DNA from: an uncultured Steroidobacter sp.
GTDB lineage: Bacteria > Pseudomonadota > Gammaproteobacteria > Steroidobacterales > Steroidobacteraceae
Assembly: GCA_946478975.1 (NCBI GenBank)
Contig: CAMLEO010000019.1
Coordinates: 1-41,307 of the forward strand
Reading direction: 5' to 3'
DNA: 41,307 bases
The stretch's first letter is position 1. Each line of letters begins with the position of its first letter. The notes under the pieces were generated by a model that was given only the letters and a program-made list of their open reading frames with translations, made no database searches and was not told the origin of the DNA. Shown one piece after another: positions 33,367-41,307 of the stretch. Position numbers and translations under genes: made by a program.

Positions 33367-36243
33367 CTAGCCGAGCGAGGCCAGTTTGTATAGAAGCGCG
33401 TCGGCCATGCGCAGGTCCTCGGTTTCGAAACCTTCGGTGAACGACTCGCGCAGCGGCCGTAACAAGCCTATGGCGTCGGCGACGCGACCACATTCCATAT
33501 ACATGCGCGCGAGGTCGATGGCCGTTCGCAACGACCAGCCGCGTGCTCCCTGGTTGCGGCTGCAGTCGAGCGACTCCAGCAAAGAAGCTTCGGCCGCATC
33601 CGCATTTCCAATAGAGCGCACAGCATTCGCTTTGACTCGGAGCAACTCCGGCAGCGCATACAGCTCGCCGTTGGCGCGACATTTCTCAATGGCCGAGCTC
33701 ACACGTGCCACCGCTTCAGAGTACCGGCCGAGCAAGATCATGCCCTGCGCGAGCGCGATTTCGAAGGTGCTCGTCAACAACTCATAGCGAGCAGCGTGCA
33801 AGCGAGCGAGGCTGTCTTCAATCAGACCGAGCGCATGATCGGGCTGTCCGCGCTGAACGCTGAGTTGCGCCCGAAAACCCTGCGCGGCGGCGATGTATGG
33901 GCCGAACGCATTCACTTCAGCATAGCTCGCGAACGTATCCAGACACGCCTGAGCTCGTGCCAGGTCGCCGCGCCACAAATGGACCGACAGCGACCAGATG
34001 AGCGCGATACAAAGAGTGATGGGATGTTCGAGACCCGACGCCTCCTGCACAGCCTGTGCAGCCGCGAGTTGCGCTTGATCCGGAAAGCCTTGCAGCCAAA
34101 GCGTGCGGGCGAGGGCGATCGCCGAGCGATTGCGATGGTCGAAGCCGTAACAAATCGTCCGGCCGCGGACCGAAGGCAGGCTCCGTCGCAATGACAGCTC
34201 CAGATCGCGACGGGCACGCGTCTGATCGCCGGCAAGGTGATGAGATATTCCGGCGAGCGAAGCCGCAATTGCCGTGGCTTCAGGCTCGCCGATCACATCG
34301 GCGACACGGATCGCGCTTTCCGCCCACGTGCGCGCTGTTTCGAAATCGCCGATGCGCTCATGAAAGATGTGCAGCCGGCCGAGCAGTCGCAGGCGACTCC
34401 AGTTACTCCCCAGCGCCGTTGCGATCTCCAGGCCTCGACGTAACGCAACGTCGACGGCTCGTGTGTTCCCACGCGTGAACATCAGCGACAGGCCCAACGC
34501 CGTTTGCAGTTCGAGCTCGATCACGCTTTCGGCATGACGGGCATCGAGGTGTTGGAGTGCACGTTCGCACCACATCCGGCACTCGACCAGCAGCGAGTGG
34601 GCGAGAAACACACGTGAGCTCACAGCAGCCAGCGGCACAGCGAGCGTCATGTCGCCATCGGGACCGAAGCTCCATTCCAGCGCCGTACGCACATTGCCCA
34701 GCATGTGAGCGAACGGCGTCGCATCGTGCTCCAGGTCCATCTCCGATAGATGAATCGCGTCGAGCTCCTGCGCGAAGCAGGCGGCATGTCGTCGAGCGAC
34801 TGCGTTGTATTCGTCGTGGCCGCGCGCATGCAGCTTCTTCTTTGCATACGCACGCGTCATCTCCAGCAAGCGATACGAGCTGCCCTGAGCCGAGCGGTCG
34901 GCAGCAATCAGCGATTTCGCCGTGAGCTCATCCAGATCGGCGACGGCGGACTCAGTGGTGACGACGGCGTCGCTGACCACCTGTACGGCTGCATCGAAGG
35001 TAAACGGCCCAAGAAACATCGAGAGTCGTTCAAACGTGCGCCGCTGCGATTCGGACAGCAACTCGTAACTCCAGTCGAGCGTCGCTTGCAATGTTTGTTG
35101 ACGAGGCACCGCCGTGCGTCGGCCGGTCCACGCAAGACTGAACCATTCGCCGAGCAGCTTCGAGGTCGCGCGCAAACCGTGAGTTGCCACGCGGCCGGCC
35201 GTGAGCTCGATCGGCAGCGCCATGCCGTCGAGCCGGCGACACATATCCGCGATCATCTTGGCGGCTTCAGAGTCGATCGTGAGCGCGCTGTTGCCAGCGG
35301 AAGCGCGCTCAATGAACAGCTGGACGGCGGGAAATGTGAGCAACTCATCGAGCGACAGGCTGGTCGCGTCGCTCGGATAGTCCAGCGAGTTCAGCCAATG
35401 CACGTGTTCGCCACGAACGCGCAGCGCCTCGCGACTCGTCGCCAGGATGCTGGCCTTCGGTGCTGCATCTTTGATCTGCTCGACGATGACGGCGACGGCA
35501 TCGATCAAATGCTCGCAGTTGTCGAGTACGAGCAGCAACTGGCGCGAGCGAATCTGGCCCAGCACCACCGTCATCGGATCTTCGCCCTGCACCGAGATGC
35601 CGAGCGCGCCGGCAATTGCCGATGGAATCAGCGCCGGATCTTCCAGCGTGGCAAGGTCAACAAAGCTCAAGCCGTCTGCGAAACGGGCCGACGATGCATG
35701 CGCGATCTCGACTGCCAGCGTCGTCTTGCCGACGCCAGCCGGTCCCACGATGGTGAACAACTGTGTTCGCGTGATCTGCTCGCTGAGCGATTTGATCTCC
35801 TGCTCGCGACCGATCACACGCGCCGGACGCGCCGGCAAACTGGCGATCCCGGTGGCAGTGCCACCCTTTCGAGGGATTGTGTCGCGCGCGCTGTCCGGCA
35901 GAGACTGCTTGGCGACGGGCGCGACGAACGCATAACCGACACCGGTCTGGGTGGCGATGTAACGTGCGCCGTCTTCCCCGTCGCCGAGGATTTTGCGCAG
36001 CCCTGCCATGTGAAAGCGCAGGCTGCTTTCTTCGACCACCACATCGGGCCACACACGTTTCAGCAATTCATGTTTGAGCACCACTCGACCGGGCTGCTCC
36101 ACCAGCACCATGAGCAGATCGAGCGAGCGGCCGCCGATGTCGACCGCGACGCCGTCCTTTTTCAGCAAGCGCTCGCTGGGAATCAAAGTGAAAGGGCCGA
36201 AGCCGATCGGCTCGGCCGCTGAGCGGGAGATGACCTGACGCAT
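33367..36243 (-). CDS. Large winged-helix/NTPase/TPR-type transcriptional regulator
   Basis: 958 residues. The OmpR-type winged helix at about 13-108 has GGRSLDLLMVLVEQPGRVVL, VWPDVVVEESSLRFHMAGLR and YIATQTGVGYAFV. An AAA/STAND NTPase follows, with Walker A GPAGVGKTT (167-175), Walker B LLLVLDNCEHL and LATSREALRVRGE. The C-terminal half consists of alpha-helical TPR-like repeats (ARTWAESAIRVADVIGEPEA, SEAVARVSSAIEKCRANGEL). No receiver domain, so it is probably switched by ligand/nucleotide binding. Its start codon overlaps that of the divergent MFS gene, which makes the transporter a likely target. ATG 36243 has a poor Shine-Dalgarno. Confidence 0.88.
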   Translation of the reverse strand: MRQVISRSAAEPIGFGPFTLIPSERLLKKDGVAVDIGGRSLDLLMVLVEQPGRVVLKHELLKRVWPDVVVEESSLRFHMAGLRKILGDGEDGARYIATQTGVGYAFVAPVAKQSLPDSARDTIPRKGGTATGIASLPARPARVIGREQEIKSLSEQITRTQLFTIVGPAGVGKTTLAVEIAHASSARFADGLSFVDLATLEDPALIPSAIAGALGISVQGEDPMTVVLGQIRSRQLLLVLDNCEHLIDAVAVIVEQIKDAAPKASILATSREALRVRGEHVHWLNSLDYPSDATSLSLDELLTFPAVQLFIERASAGNSALTIDSEAAKMIADMCRRLDGMALPIELTAGRVATHGLRATSKLLGEWFSLAWTGRRTAVPRQQTLQATLDWSYELLSESQRRTFERLSMFLGPFTFDAAVQVVSDAVVTTESAVADLDELTAKSLIAADRSAQGSSYRLLEMTRAYAKKKLHARGHDEYNAVARRHAACFAQELDAIHLSEMDLEHDATPFAHMLGNVRTALEWSFGPDGDMTLAVPLAAVSSRVFLAHSLLVECRMWCERALQHLDARHAESVIELELQTALGLSLMFTRGNTRAVDVALRRGLEIATALGSNWSRLRLLGRLHIFHERIGDFETARTWAESAIRVADVIGEPEATAIAASLAGISHHLAGDQTRARRDLELSLRRSLPSVRGRTICYGFDHRNRSAIALARTLWLQGFPDQAQLAAAQAVQEASGLEHPITLCIALIWSLSVHLWRGDLARAQACLDTFASYAEVNAFGPYIAAAQGFRAQLSVQRGQPDHALGLIEDSLARLHAARYELLTSTFEIALAQGMILLGRYSEAVARVSSAIEKCRANGELYALPELLRVKANAVRSIGNADAAEASLLESLDCSRNQGARGWSLRTAIDLARMYMECGRVADAIGLLRPLRESFTEGFETEDLRMADALLYKLASLG

Positions 36244-37474
36244 GAGACCAAAATGGTATCGCAGCTTGGACGGCGACGCTCGTCGCTCGTTCTGGACCGC
36301 GTTCGGCGGCTTCAGCCTCGATGCGATGGACATCCAGTTGTATTCGTTCGTGCTGCCGGTGCTGCTTGCGTTGTGGGGCTTGAGTCATGCAGAAGCGGGA
36401 TTGCTGGCCACCGTTGCATTGACATCGTCGGCGGCGGGCGGCTGGATCGCCGGCATTCTCGCCGACCGCTTCGGTCGCGTCCGCCTGTTGAGGATCACGA
36501 TCTTATGGTTCGCGATCTCCACGTGCCTGTGCGCGCTCGCCAATGACTTCCAACAATTGTTGATCGCTCGCGCCCTGCAAGGATTGGGTTTTGGCGGTGA
36601 AGTGGCGGTAGGCATCGTGTTCGTCGGCGAAGTCGCGCGGCCGGAGATTCGCGGCCGCATGGTCGGGATGGTTCAAAGCGGCTGGGCAATTGGCTGGGCA
36701 TTGGCGGCCGCCATCGCGTCGGTCGCGTTGTCCGTGCTGCCGCCGGAGTTGGGATGGCGAGTGACGTTCCTGGTCGGCGTCGCGCCGGCGCTGCTCGTGT
36801 ATCTGTTTCGCAGCCGGCTGCCCGAGTCGGCTGTGTTTCGCAGTTCGATACGACGTCCCGCGTGGCACACGATTTTCTCCAGTCCGATTGTGAGTGCGAC
36901 GTTGCGAGGCAGCCTGCTCGCCTCGGGAATCCACGGCGGCTATTGGGCCATCGCGACGTGGTGGCCGGCGATGCTTCGCGCCGAGCAAGGCTTGTCGCTC
37001 GCTGCGAGCAGTCCGTATCTGGCTGCGTTGATCGCAGGTTCTTTTCTCGGTTACGTCACCGGCGCATGGCTCGGCGATCAGGCGGGCCGCAGAGTCACGC
37101 TCATGTGTTTTGCATCGAGCGGCATCGCGTTGGCGCTCACTTGCGCGCAGTTTCCACTCAACGGAACGTCGCTGCTGCTGTTCAGCGTGCCGCTCGGCTT
37201 CGTTGCCACCGGGATGTTTGCGGTCGTCGGGCCGATTCTTACCGAATTGTTTCCTACGGAGCTGCGCGGTTCGGGTCTGGGCTTTTGTTACAACCTGGGC
37301 CGAGGCGTCGCGGGTGTAACGCCGCTGCTGGTCGGAGCAAACATCGAGCGCCTCGGCGTGGGCCCGGCGATCGGTTTATATGTGGCGTGCGCCTATGGCG
37401 TCGTATTGGCAACGACGCTCATGCTGCCCGAAACGCGGGGGCGGGCGTTTCTCACGCGCATTCACAACGGCTAA
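36242..37474 (+). CDS. MFS transporter
   Basis: A 410-residue, 12-helix major facilitator with motif A between helices 2 and 3 (GILADRFGRVRLL) and a related GAWLGDQAGRRVTL in the second half. The N-terminus MRPKWYRSLDGDARRSFWTA and DAMDIQLYSFVLPVLL resemble the aromatic-acid/sialate:H+ symporter group; the substrate is not determinable. The ATG at 36242 overlaps the ATG of the divergent regulator inside CATG; GGGAGA lies 14 bp upstream. Confidence 0.92.
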   Translation: MRPKWYRSLDGDARRSFWTAFGGFSLDAMDIQLYSFVLPVLLALWGLSHAEAGLLATVALTSSAAGGWIAGILADRFGRVRLLRITILWFAISTCLCALANDFQQLLIARALQGLGFGGEVAVGIVFVGEVARPEIRGRMVGMVQSGWAIGWALAAAIASVALSVLPPELGWRVTFLVGVAPALLVYLFRSRLPESAVFRSSIRRPAWHTIFSSPIVSATLRGSLLASGIHGGYWAIATWWPAMLRAEQGLSLAASSPYLAALIAGSFLGYVTGAWLGDQAGRRVTLMCFASSGIALALTCAQFPLNGTSLLLFSVPLGFVATGMFAVVGPILTELFPTELRGSGLGFCYNLGRGVAGVTPLLVGANIERLGVGPAIGLYVACAYGVVLATTLMLPETRGRAFLTRIHNG

Positions 37475-37540
37475 CAACACCTAACGGGCTTTGCACCGCT
37501 GGCTGAGAGAGGATGTGTCCACCACTCGCAGGGAGCAAAT

Positions 37541-37957
37541 ATGCAACCGCTCGACAAAGTCCTGTACACCGCTCGAACTCACACCCAGGGAGGTCGCGAC
37601 GGTTCGTCGCGCAGCTCCGATGGCCGCCTGGATGTGCGCCTGACGCCTCCGGGCAGCGCTGGCGACGGCACCAATCCCGAACAACTGTTTGCGGCCGGCT
37701 GGTCGGCGTGCTTTCTCGGCGCGATCCGGATTGCCGCGAGCAGGATGAAGGTCCCGCTCCCGACTTCGCCGGCCGTCGATGCTGAAGTCGATCTCGGCAT
37801 GCGCGGCGAAGCATTCGAGCTGGCGGCACGGCTCACAGTGTCGTTGCCTGGCGTCGAACGTGAGATCGCACAACGACTGCTCGCAGCGGCCCACGAAACC
37901 TGCCCGTACTCGCGTGCAACCCGTAACAACATTGCCGTCCTGATTCAACTCGCGTGA
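37541..37957 (+). CDS. ohr: Organic hydroperoxide resistance protein (OsmC/Ohr)
   Basis: A 138-residue Ohr-type thiol peroxidase that reduces organic hydroperoxides using a Cys pair. Visible are GWSACFLGAI with peroxidatic Cys57 and ETCPYSRATR with resolving Cys121, plus GTNPEQLFAAG. The length fits Ohr. GGGAG precedes the ATG. No OhrR-type MarR regulator is adjacent; the gene lies 9 bp ahead of a response regulator gene, so the two may be co-transcribed. Confidence 0.93.
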   Translation: MQPLDKVLYTARTHTQGGRDGSSRSSDGRLDVRLTPPGSAGDGTNPEQLFAAGWSACFLGAIRIAASRMKVPLPTSPAVDAEVDLGMRGEAFELAARLTVSLPGVEREIAQRLLAAAHETCPYSRATRNNIAVLIQLA

Positions 37958-37966
37958 GGCGATGCC

Positions 37967-38644
37967 ATGTCCGTGCATGCACCGGTTGTATTCGTCGCCC
38001 ATGGCGATCGTTCCTTGCGAACGAGCCTGCGGACGCTGATTCACGAAGCCAACCTGCAAACACAGTTCTATGACGACGCCGAGACGCTGCTCGCGCATCT
38101 GCACGTCAGCGGTCCGGCGTGTCTGATCGTCGATCTGCAGCTGCCGGACATCGATGGGCTGCAGTTGCAAGCGCTGCTTGCCGACCGTCGCGACGTGCCA
38201 GTCATTTTCATTGCGACCAATCCCAGCGCGCGCACCATCGTCCGCGCGATGAAAGCAGGCGCGATCGAAGTTCTGACGATGCCGTTGGACGAAGGTCTGT
38301 TGCTGGATGCGATTCACCAGGCGCTGCAGTTGAGCGAGACGATCGGTGCCCGAGAGGCGCAGCGGCGGCTGCTCCAGCAGCGCTACGAACGACTGAGCCG
38401 CCGCGAGCGCGAGGTGATGAGGTGCGTGGTGCGCGGACAGATGAATAAAAACATCGCCCTCGACCTGGGCATCTCCGAGATCACCGTGAAAGTTCATCGC
38501 GGCCAGGTGATGCGCAAGATGCAGGCGGATTCGCTGGCCGATCTGGTGAACATGGCGATGTCATTGCCCATCGCATCGCCCGCCATGACCGATTCAACCA
38601 AAGCATTTTGCGCGCAGGCTGCAATCGCCGCGCACTATGCATAA
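37967..38644 (+). CDS. FixJ/LuxR-type response regulator with an atypical receiver
   Basis: 225 residues: receiver domain 5-120 and LuxR-type helix-turn-helix at about 145-205 (YERLSRREREVMRCVVRGQM, ALDLGISEITVKVHRGQVMR). Asp56 in LIVDLQLPDIDG is present. The acidic pair of normal receivers is replaced by His12-Gly13 (VFVAHGDRSLR), and the conserved Lys is Met105 (VLTMPLDEG). Mg-dependent phosphorylation is therefore doubtful, and the protein may act constitutively or through another signal. No histidine kinase gene is next to it. It lies between ohr and an epoxide-hydrolase-like gene, 9 and 14 bp away. Confidence 0.9.
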   Translation: MSVHAPVVFVAHGDRSLRTSLRTLIHEANLQTQFYDDAETLLAHLHVSGPACLIVDLQLPDIDGLQLQALLADRRDVPVIFIATNPSARTIVRAMKAGAIEVLTMPLDEGLLLDAIHQALQLSETIGAREAQRRLLQQRYERLSRREREVMRCVVRGQMNKNIALDLGISEITVKVHRGQVMRKMQADSLADLVNMAMSLPIASPAMTDSTKAFCAQAAIAAHYA

Positions 38645-38658
38645 GAGGAGCTCACTCC

Positions 38659-39663
38659 ATGTCTGATCCACTGAACCGTCGCGATCTGTTCGGCGCAGCG
38701 ATGCTGTCGTTCCTTGCGACCCAGCTGCCTGCGACAACACGTGCGGCCACCGGCAGTTCGCCGCAGTCGTTCACCGGGTTGAAGCAGATCAACGCTGGCG
38801 TATTGAACATCGGCTATGTCGATGCTGGCGAGCCACGCGGCACGCCCGTCGTTCTGTTGCACGGTTGGCCGTATGACATTCACGCGTACTTCGATGTCGT
38901 TCCGTTGCTGACCGCAGCGGGCTATCGCGTCATCGTTCCACACTTGCGCGGCTACGGCACGACGCGCTTCCTTTCGCCGGCAACGTTTCGTAACGGCCAG
39001 CAGTCGGCGCTCGCGCTCGATGTGCTTGCGCTGCTGGATGCGTTGCAGATTCAGCAGGCCATCATCGGCGGTTTCGATTGGGGCGCGCGCAGTGCCGATA
39101 TCGTTGCGGCGTTGTGGCCGGAGCGTTGCAAGGCCCTGGTCGCGGTGAGCGGTTATCTCATCGGCAGCCAGGCGTTGAATCGCAATCCGCTGCCGCCGCA
39201 GGCCGAGCTGCAGTGGTGGTATCAATATTACTTCGCCACCGAGCGGGGCGAGGCGGGTTATCGCAAGTACACCCGCGAGTTTGCGCGCTTGATCTGGGCC
39301 TCAGCCTCGCCGCAGTGGAAATTCGACGACGAAACATTCGCACGCTCCGCGCTCGCGTTCGACAATCCCGATCACGTGTCCATCGCGATTCACAATTATC
39401 GCTGGCGCTTGAGCTTGGGGATCGGTGAGTCGAAATACGACCAGTATGAGCAGCGGCTGGCGTCGCTGCCGGCCGTCAGCGTGCCGACGATCACGATGGA
39501 AGGCGACGCCAACGGCGCTCCGCATCCGGACCCGGCGGCGTATGCCAGGCGGTTCTCGGGCAAGTACGAGCATCGCACGATCACCGGAGGCATCGGCCAC
39601 AACTTGCCGCAGGAAGCTCCCCAGGCGTTCGCCCAGGCCATCCTCGACGCGGGCAAGTTGTGA
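38659..39663 (+). CDS. Exported alpha/beta hydrolase, epoxide hydrolase-like
   Basis: 334 residues with a Tat-like leader (NRRDLFGAAMLSFLATQL, about 1-30). The alpha/beta core includes LLHGWPYDIHAYFDV, VIVPHLRGYGTTRF and an aspartate nucleophile, Asp140, in GGFDWGARSADIVA, as in epoxide hydrolases and haloacid dehalogenases rather than Ser esterases; the catalytic His is probably in TGGIGHNLPQEAP. AAGAGGAG precedes ATG 38659. Together with ohr and the response regulator it looks like a small oxidative/xenobiotic stress unit. Confidence 0.9.
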   Translation: MSDPLNRRDLFGAAMLSFLATQLPATTRAATGSSPQSFTGLKQINAGVLNIGYVDAGEPRGTPVVLLHGWPYDIHAYFDVVPLLTAAGYRVIVPHLRGYGTTRFLSPATFRNGQQSALALDVLALLDALQIQQAIIGGFDWGARSADIVAALWPERCKALVAVSGYLIGSQALNRNPLPPQAELQWWYQYYFATERGEAGYRKYTREFARLIWASASPQWKFDDETFARSALAFDNPDHVSIAIHNYRWRLSLGIGESKYDQYEQRLASLPAVSVPTITMEGDANGAPHPDPAAYARRFSGKYEHRTITGGIGHNLPQEAPQAFAQAILDAGKL

Positions 39664-39673
39664 CCGACCGGGC

Positions 39674-40333
39674 TCAGGCACGAATCGAAAGCTCGATGCC
39701 ATCGTCCATCGGCAGTTCCACCGTTACGTAGCCGTTCGCTGGATCGCGAATGTATGCGACGTACTGCGCCAACAGATCCGGCAGCAGCTTCAGATCATCC
39801 GCCACGATCACCGCGCCTGGCTGCAGGCGCGGTTCCAACTGCTTCAGCAGCGGCAGGTACAGCTCCTTCCAGCCATCGAGCAGCAGCATGTCGATCGGCT
39901 CGTCATCGTTCGCCAATGTTTGGAATGCGTCGCCTTGTCTCAGATCCACCAGGTCGCGCAGACCGGCATCGCGCAGATGCTGGCACGCACGTTTGGCTTT
40001 TGTTTCGCTCAGTTCGGTCGTGATCAGCCGGCCCATGCCGTTGTCACGCAGCGCGGCCGCGATGTGAATTGCCGAGATGCCCAGCGACGTGCCGAACTCA
40101 ACCACCAGCCGCGGCCGTTTCAACCGCACCAGCTGATACAAGAACCGGCCCACGCCGGGACCGACCGGGATGTAAGCGTCCTCCAGCACATCCGCCAGCA
40201 ATCGATCGTTCATCGGCACGCCGTCCGACACCCGCGCGCTCACTCGCTTCATCACTTCTTCGTCCACTCGCTCCGCATCGGCAAACAGGCGCTGGAGCAC
40301 CGGCGCCGCGGGAGCCATCGCTAAGGTCGTCAT
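39674..40333 (-). CDS. SAM-dependent class I O-methyltransferase
   Basis: 219 residues. Motif I VVEFGTSLGISAIHIA (78-91), followed by ITTELSETKAKRACQHL, VDLRQGDAFQTL, DMLLLDGWKELYLP and GAVIVADDLKLLPD, the pattern of COMT-like O-methyltransferases (Methyltransf_24/3). The substrate is unknown. GGAGATGAG lies before the ATG. It is divergent from the LysR gene (90 bp apart), which probably regulates it. Confidence 0.9.
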   Translation of the reverse strand: MTTLAMAPAAPVLQRLFADAERVDEEVMKRVSARVSDGVPMNDRLLADVLEDAYIPVGPGVGRFLYQLVRLKRPRLVVEFGTSLGISAIHIAAALRDNGMGRLITTELSETKAKRACQHLRDAGLRDLVDLRQGDAFQTLANDDEPIDMLLLDGWKELYLPLLKQLEPRLQPGAVIVADDLKLLPDLLAQYVAYIRDPANGYVTVELPMDDGIELSIRA

Positions 40334-40393
40334 TTCTCATCTCCGTGAAAGAACCACGCGAGCAGTCTGGGTTCGGTCACGAATGTCGTCCAG

Positions 40394-40419
40394 TGCAATC
40401 CAGTTCACATACAATTGCA
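40394..40419. promoter_or_regulatory. Candidate LysR-regulator binding site
   Basis: TGCAAT and ATTGCA form an inverted repeat spaced by 14 bp, between the divergent O-methyltransferase and LysR genes, ending 5 bp before the LysR start. Position and form fit an autoregulatory LysR site, though the spacing is longer than T-N11-A. Confidence 0.35.
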
Positions 40420-40423
40420 TGCC

Positions 40424-41307
40424 ATGCAAACCATCGACTTGAACCTGGTCGTCGCGCTCGACGCGTTACTGACCGAAGGCAGTGTCACCGGCGCGGCGCG
40501 CCGCTTGCACTTGAGCCCGTCCGCAATGAGCCGCACGCTCACGCGCATCCGGCATGTTTTCAAGGATCCGATCCTGGTGCGGGCGGGCCGCGGCTTGGTG
40601 CGTTCGCCGCGGGCGGAGCAGTTGCGTCCTCAGGTGCGTGCGCTGATCGAGCAATCCCAGGCGCTGTTACAACCGGAGCGCTTGCAGACAGCGCAGCTCG
40701 AACGCACGTTTCGCATCCGGGCGACGGAGGCGATTCCCGCGACGTTTGCAGCGGCGTTACTCGCCAAAGTCCATGAGTCGGCGCCGCGAGTGCGGTTGAC
40801 GTTCGTGCCTGAAGGCGAAGAGCACGTGGATCATTTGCGGGATGGTCGCATCGACTTGGATATTGGCGTGGCCGACGCCGAGGCGCCGGAGATCAAAGCT
40901 CAGGCCTTGTTTCGTGAGCGCATGATCGGGGCCGTGCGCAAAGGGCATCCGATTCTTCGAGGAAAAATCGATGCGCGTCGCTATGCCTCGTATCCGCACA
41001 TCTCCGCTTCACGACGCGGCCGGCCGCACGGGCCCATCGATGCCGAGCTCGCCGCGATGGATTTGAAACGTGAAGTATCGATGGTGGTGCCGAGCCACTC
41101 TGCTGCGCTGATGGTTGCGGCGGGATCGGACATGATCGCGAGCATCGGCGCCAGCCTGGCGCGTTACGCAATCTCGACCGGCGTCGAGATCCAGGTGTTC
41201 GACCTGCCGCTGAAAACAGAGCCGATCATCATTTCTCAGGTGTGGCATCCGCGCTTCGATGCGGACATCGCGCACCGCTGGTTGCGCCAGCAGGTGCGCG
41301 ATGTGTT
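40424..41307 (+). CDS. LysR-family transcriptional regulator, C-terminus cut by window edge
   Basis: 294 residues visible with no stop before the edge; LysR proteins are about 300, so only a short tail is missing. The N-terminal winged helix has DLNLVVALDALLTEGSVTGA, ARRLHLSPSAMSRTLTRIR and DPILVRAGRGLVRSPRA. The effector-binding domain starts near residue 90 and includes IDLDIGVADAEAPEI. It resembles the NodD/LinR-like subgroup (NLxxLxALLxExSVT). It is divergent from the O-methyltransferase gene. Confidence 0.93.
   Translation, partial: MQTIDLNLVVALDALLTEGSVTGAARRLHLSPSAMSRTLTRIRHVFKDPILVRAGRGLVRSPRAEQLRPQVRALIEQSQALLQPERLQTAQLERTFRIRATEAIPATFAAALLAKVHESAPRVRLTFVPEGEEHVDHLRDGRIDLDIGVADAEAPEIKAQALFRERMIGAVRKGHPILRGKIDARRYASYPHISASRRGRPHGPIDAELAAMDLKREVSMVVPSHSAALMVAAGSDMIASIGASLARYAISTGVEIQVFDLPLKTEPIIISQVWHPRFDADIAHRWLRQQVRDV

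Overview
The window is mostly GC-rich, densely coded chromosome. It probably comes from a proteobacterium: it has a FecI/FecR/TonB-receptor unit with an STN domain, Ohr, a CitMHS carrier, LysR and FixJ-like regulators, and many Tat or Sec leaders. A gammaproteobacterium of the Steroidobacteraceae/Xanthomonadales type is my best guess, but this is inference only. Both ends cut genes: a hybrid sensor kinase on the left and a LysR regulator on the right.

Left backbone (1-10860). A large hybrid histidine kinase and an exported M20 peptidase lie on the minus strand, with acetate kinase divergent from the peptidase. A minus-strand run follows: egtB, egtD, otsB and a YbdK-type carboxylate-amine ligase. 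This looks like an ergothioneine operon with a possible gamma-glutamylcysteine-forming enzyme and trehalose-phosphatase attached. A complete tRNA-Phe(GAA) with its own sigma70-type promoter closes this part.

Mobile region (10861-24070). The last 46 bp of the tRNA-Phe region occur three times: in the tRNA (10815-10860), at 17276-17321 and at 24025-24070. The region therefore reads as two islands accreted in tandem. Island 1 (10861-17321) has a tyrosine integrase next to the tRNA, four copies of an 11-bp arm-type repeat at its ends, two tandem tRNA-like sequences, an LprI-type lipoprotein, a small HUH Rep-like protein behind a structured non-coding segment, a string of small DNA-binding or unknown genes, and a serine recombinase. 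Island 2 (17322-24070) has its own subterminal repeats but no integrase. It carries a DUF429 protein, a HigB-like toxin with an XRE-ImmA partner, and on the minus strand a three-gene operon joined by ATGA overlaps: a thymidylate-synthase/pyrimidine-hydroxymethylase homologue with the Asp typical of dCMP-specific enzymes, a uracil-DNA-glycosylase-like protein, and an alpha-glutamyl/putrescinyl-thymine pyrophosphorylase-like protein. A further unknown gene lies upstream. This is the best candidate here for an undescribed system: a chromosomal pyrimidine (probably cytosine) hypermodification or nucleotide-based defence module.

Right backbone (24071-41307). An ECF sigma factor, FecR anti-sigma, TonB-dependent transducer, exported CocE/S15-type hydrolase and CitMHS citrate-type transporter form one plus-strand unit. 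A shared sequence block precedes both the sigma gene and the receptor gene. Then come an alpha/beta hydrolase, a 958-residue winged-helix/NTPase/TPR-type regulator whose start codon overlaps that of a divergent MFS transporter, Ohr, an atypical FixJ/LuxR response regulator, an epoxide-hydrolase-like enzyme, an O-methyltransferase and a divergent LysR regulator.
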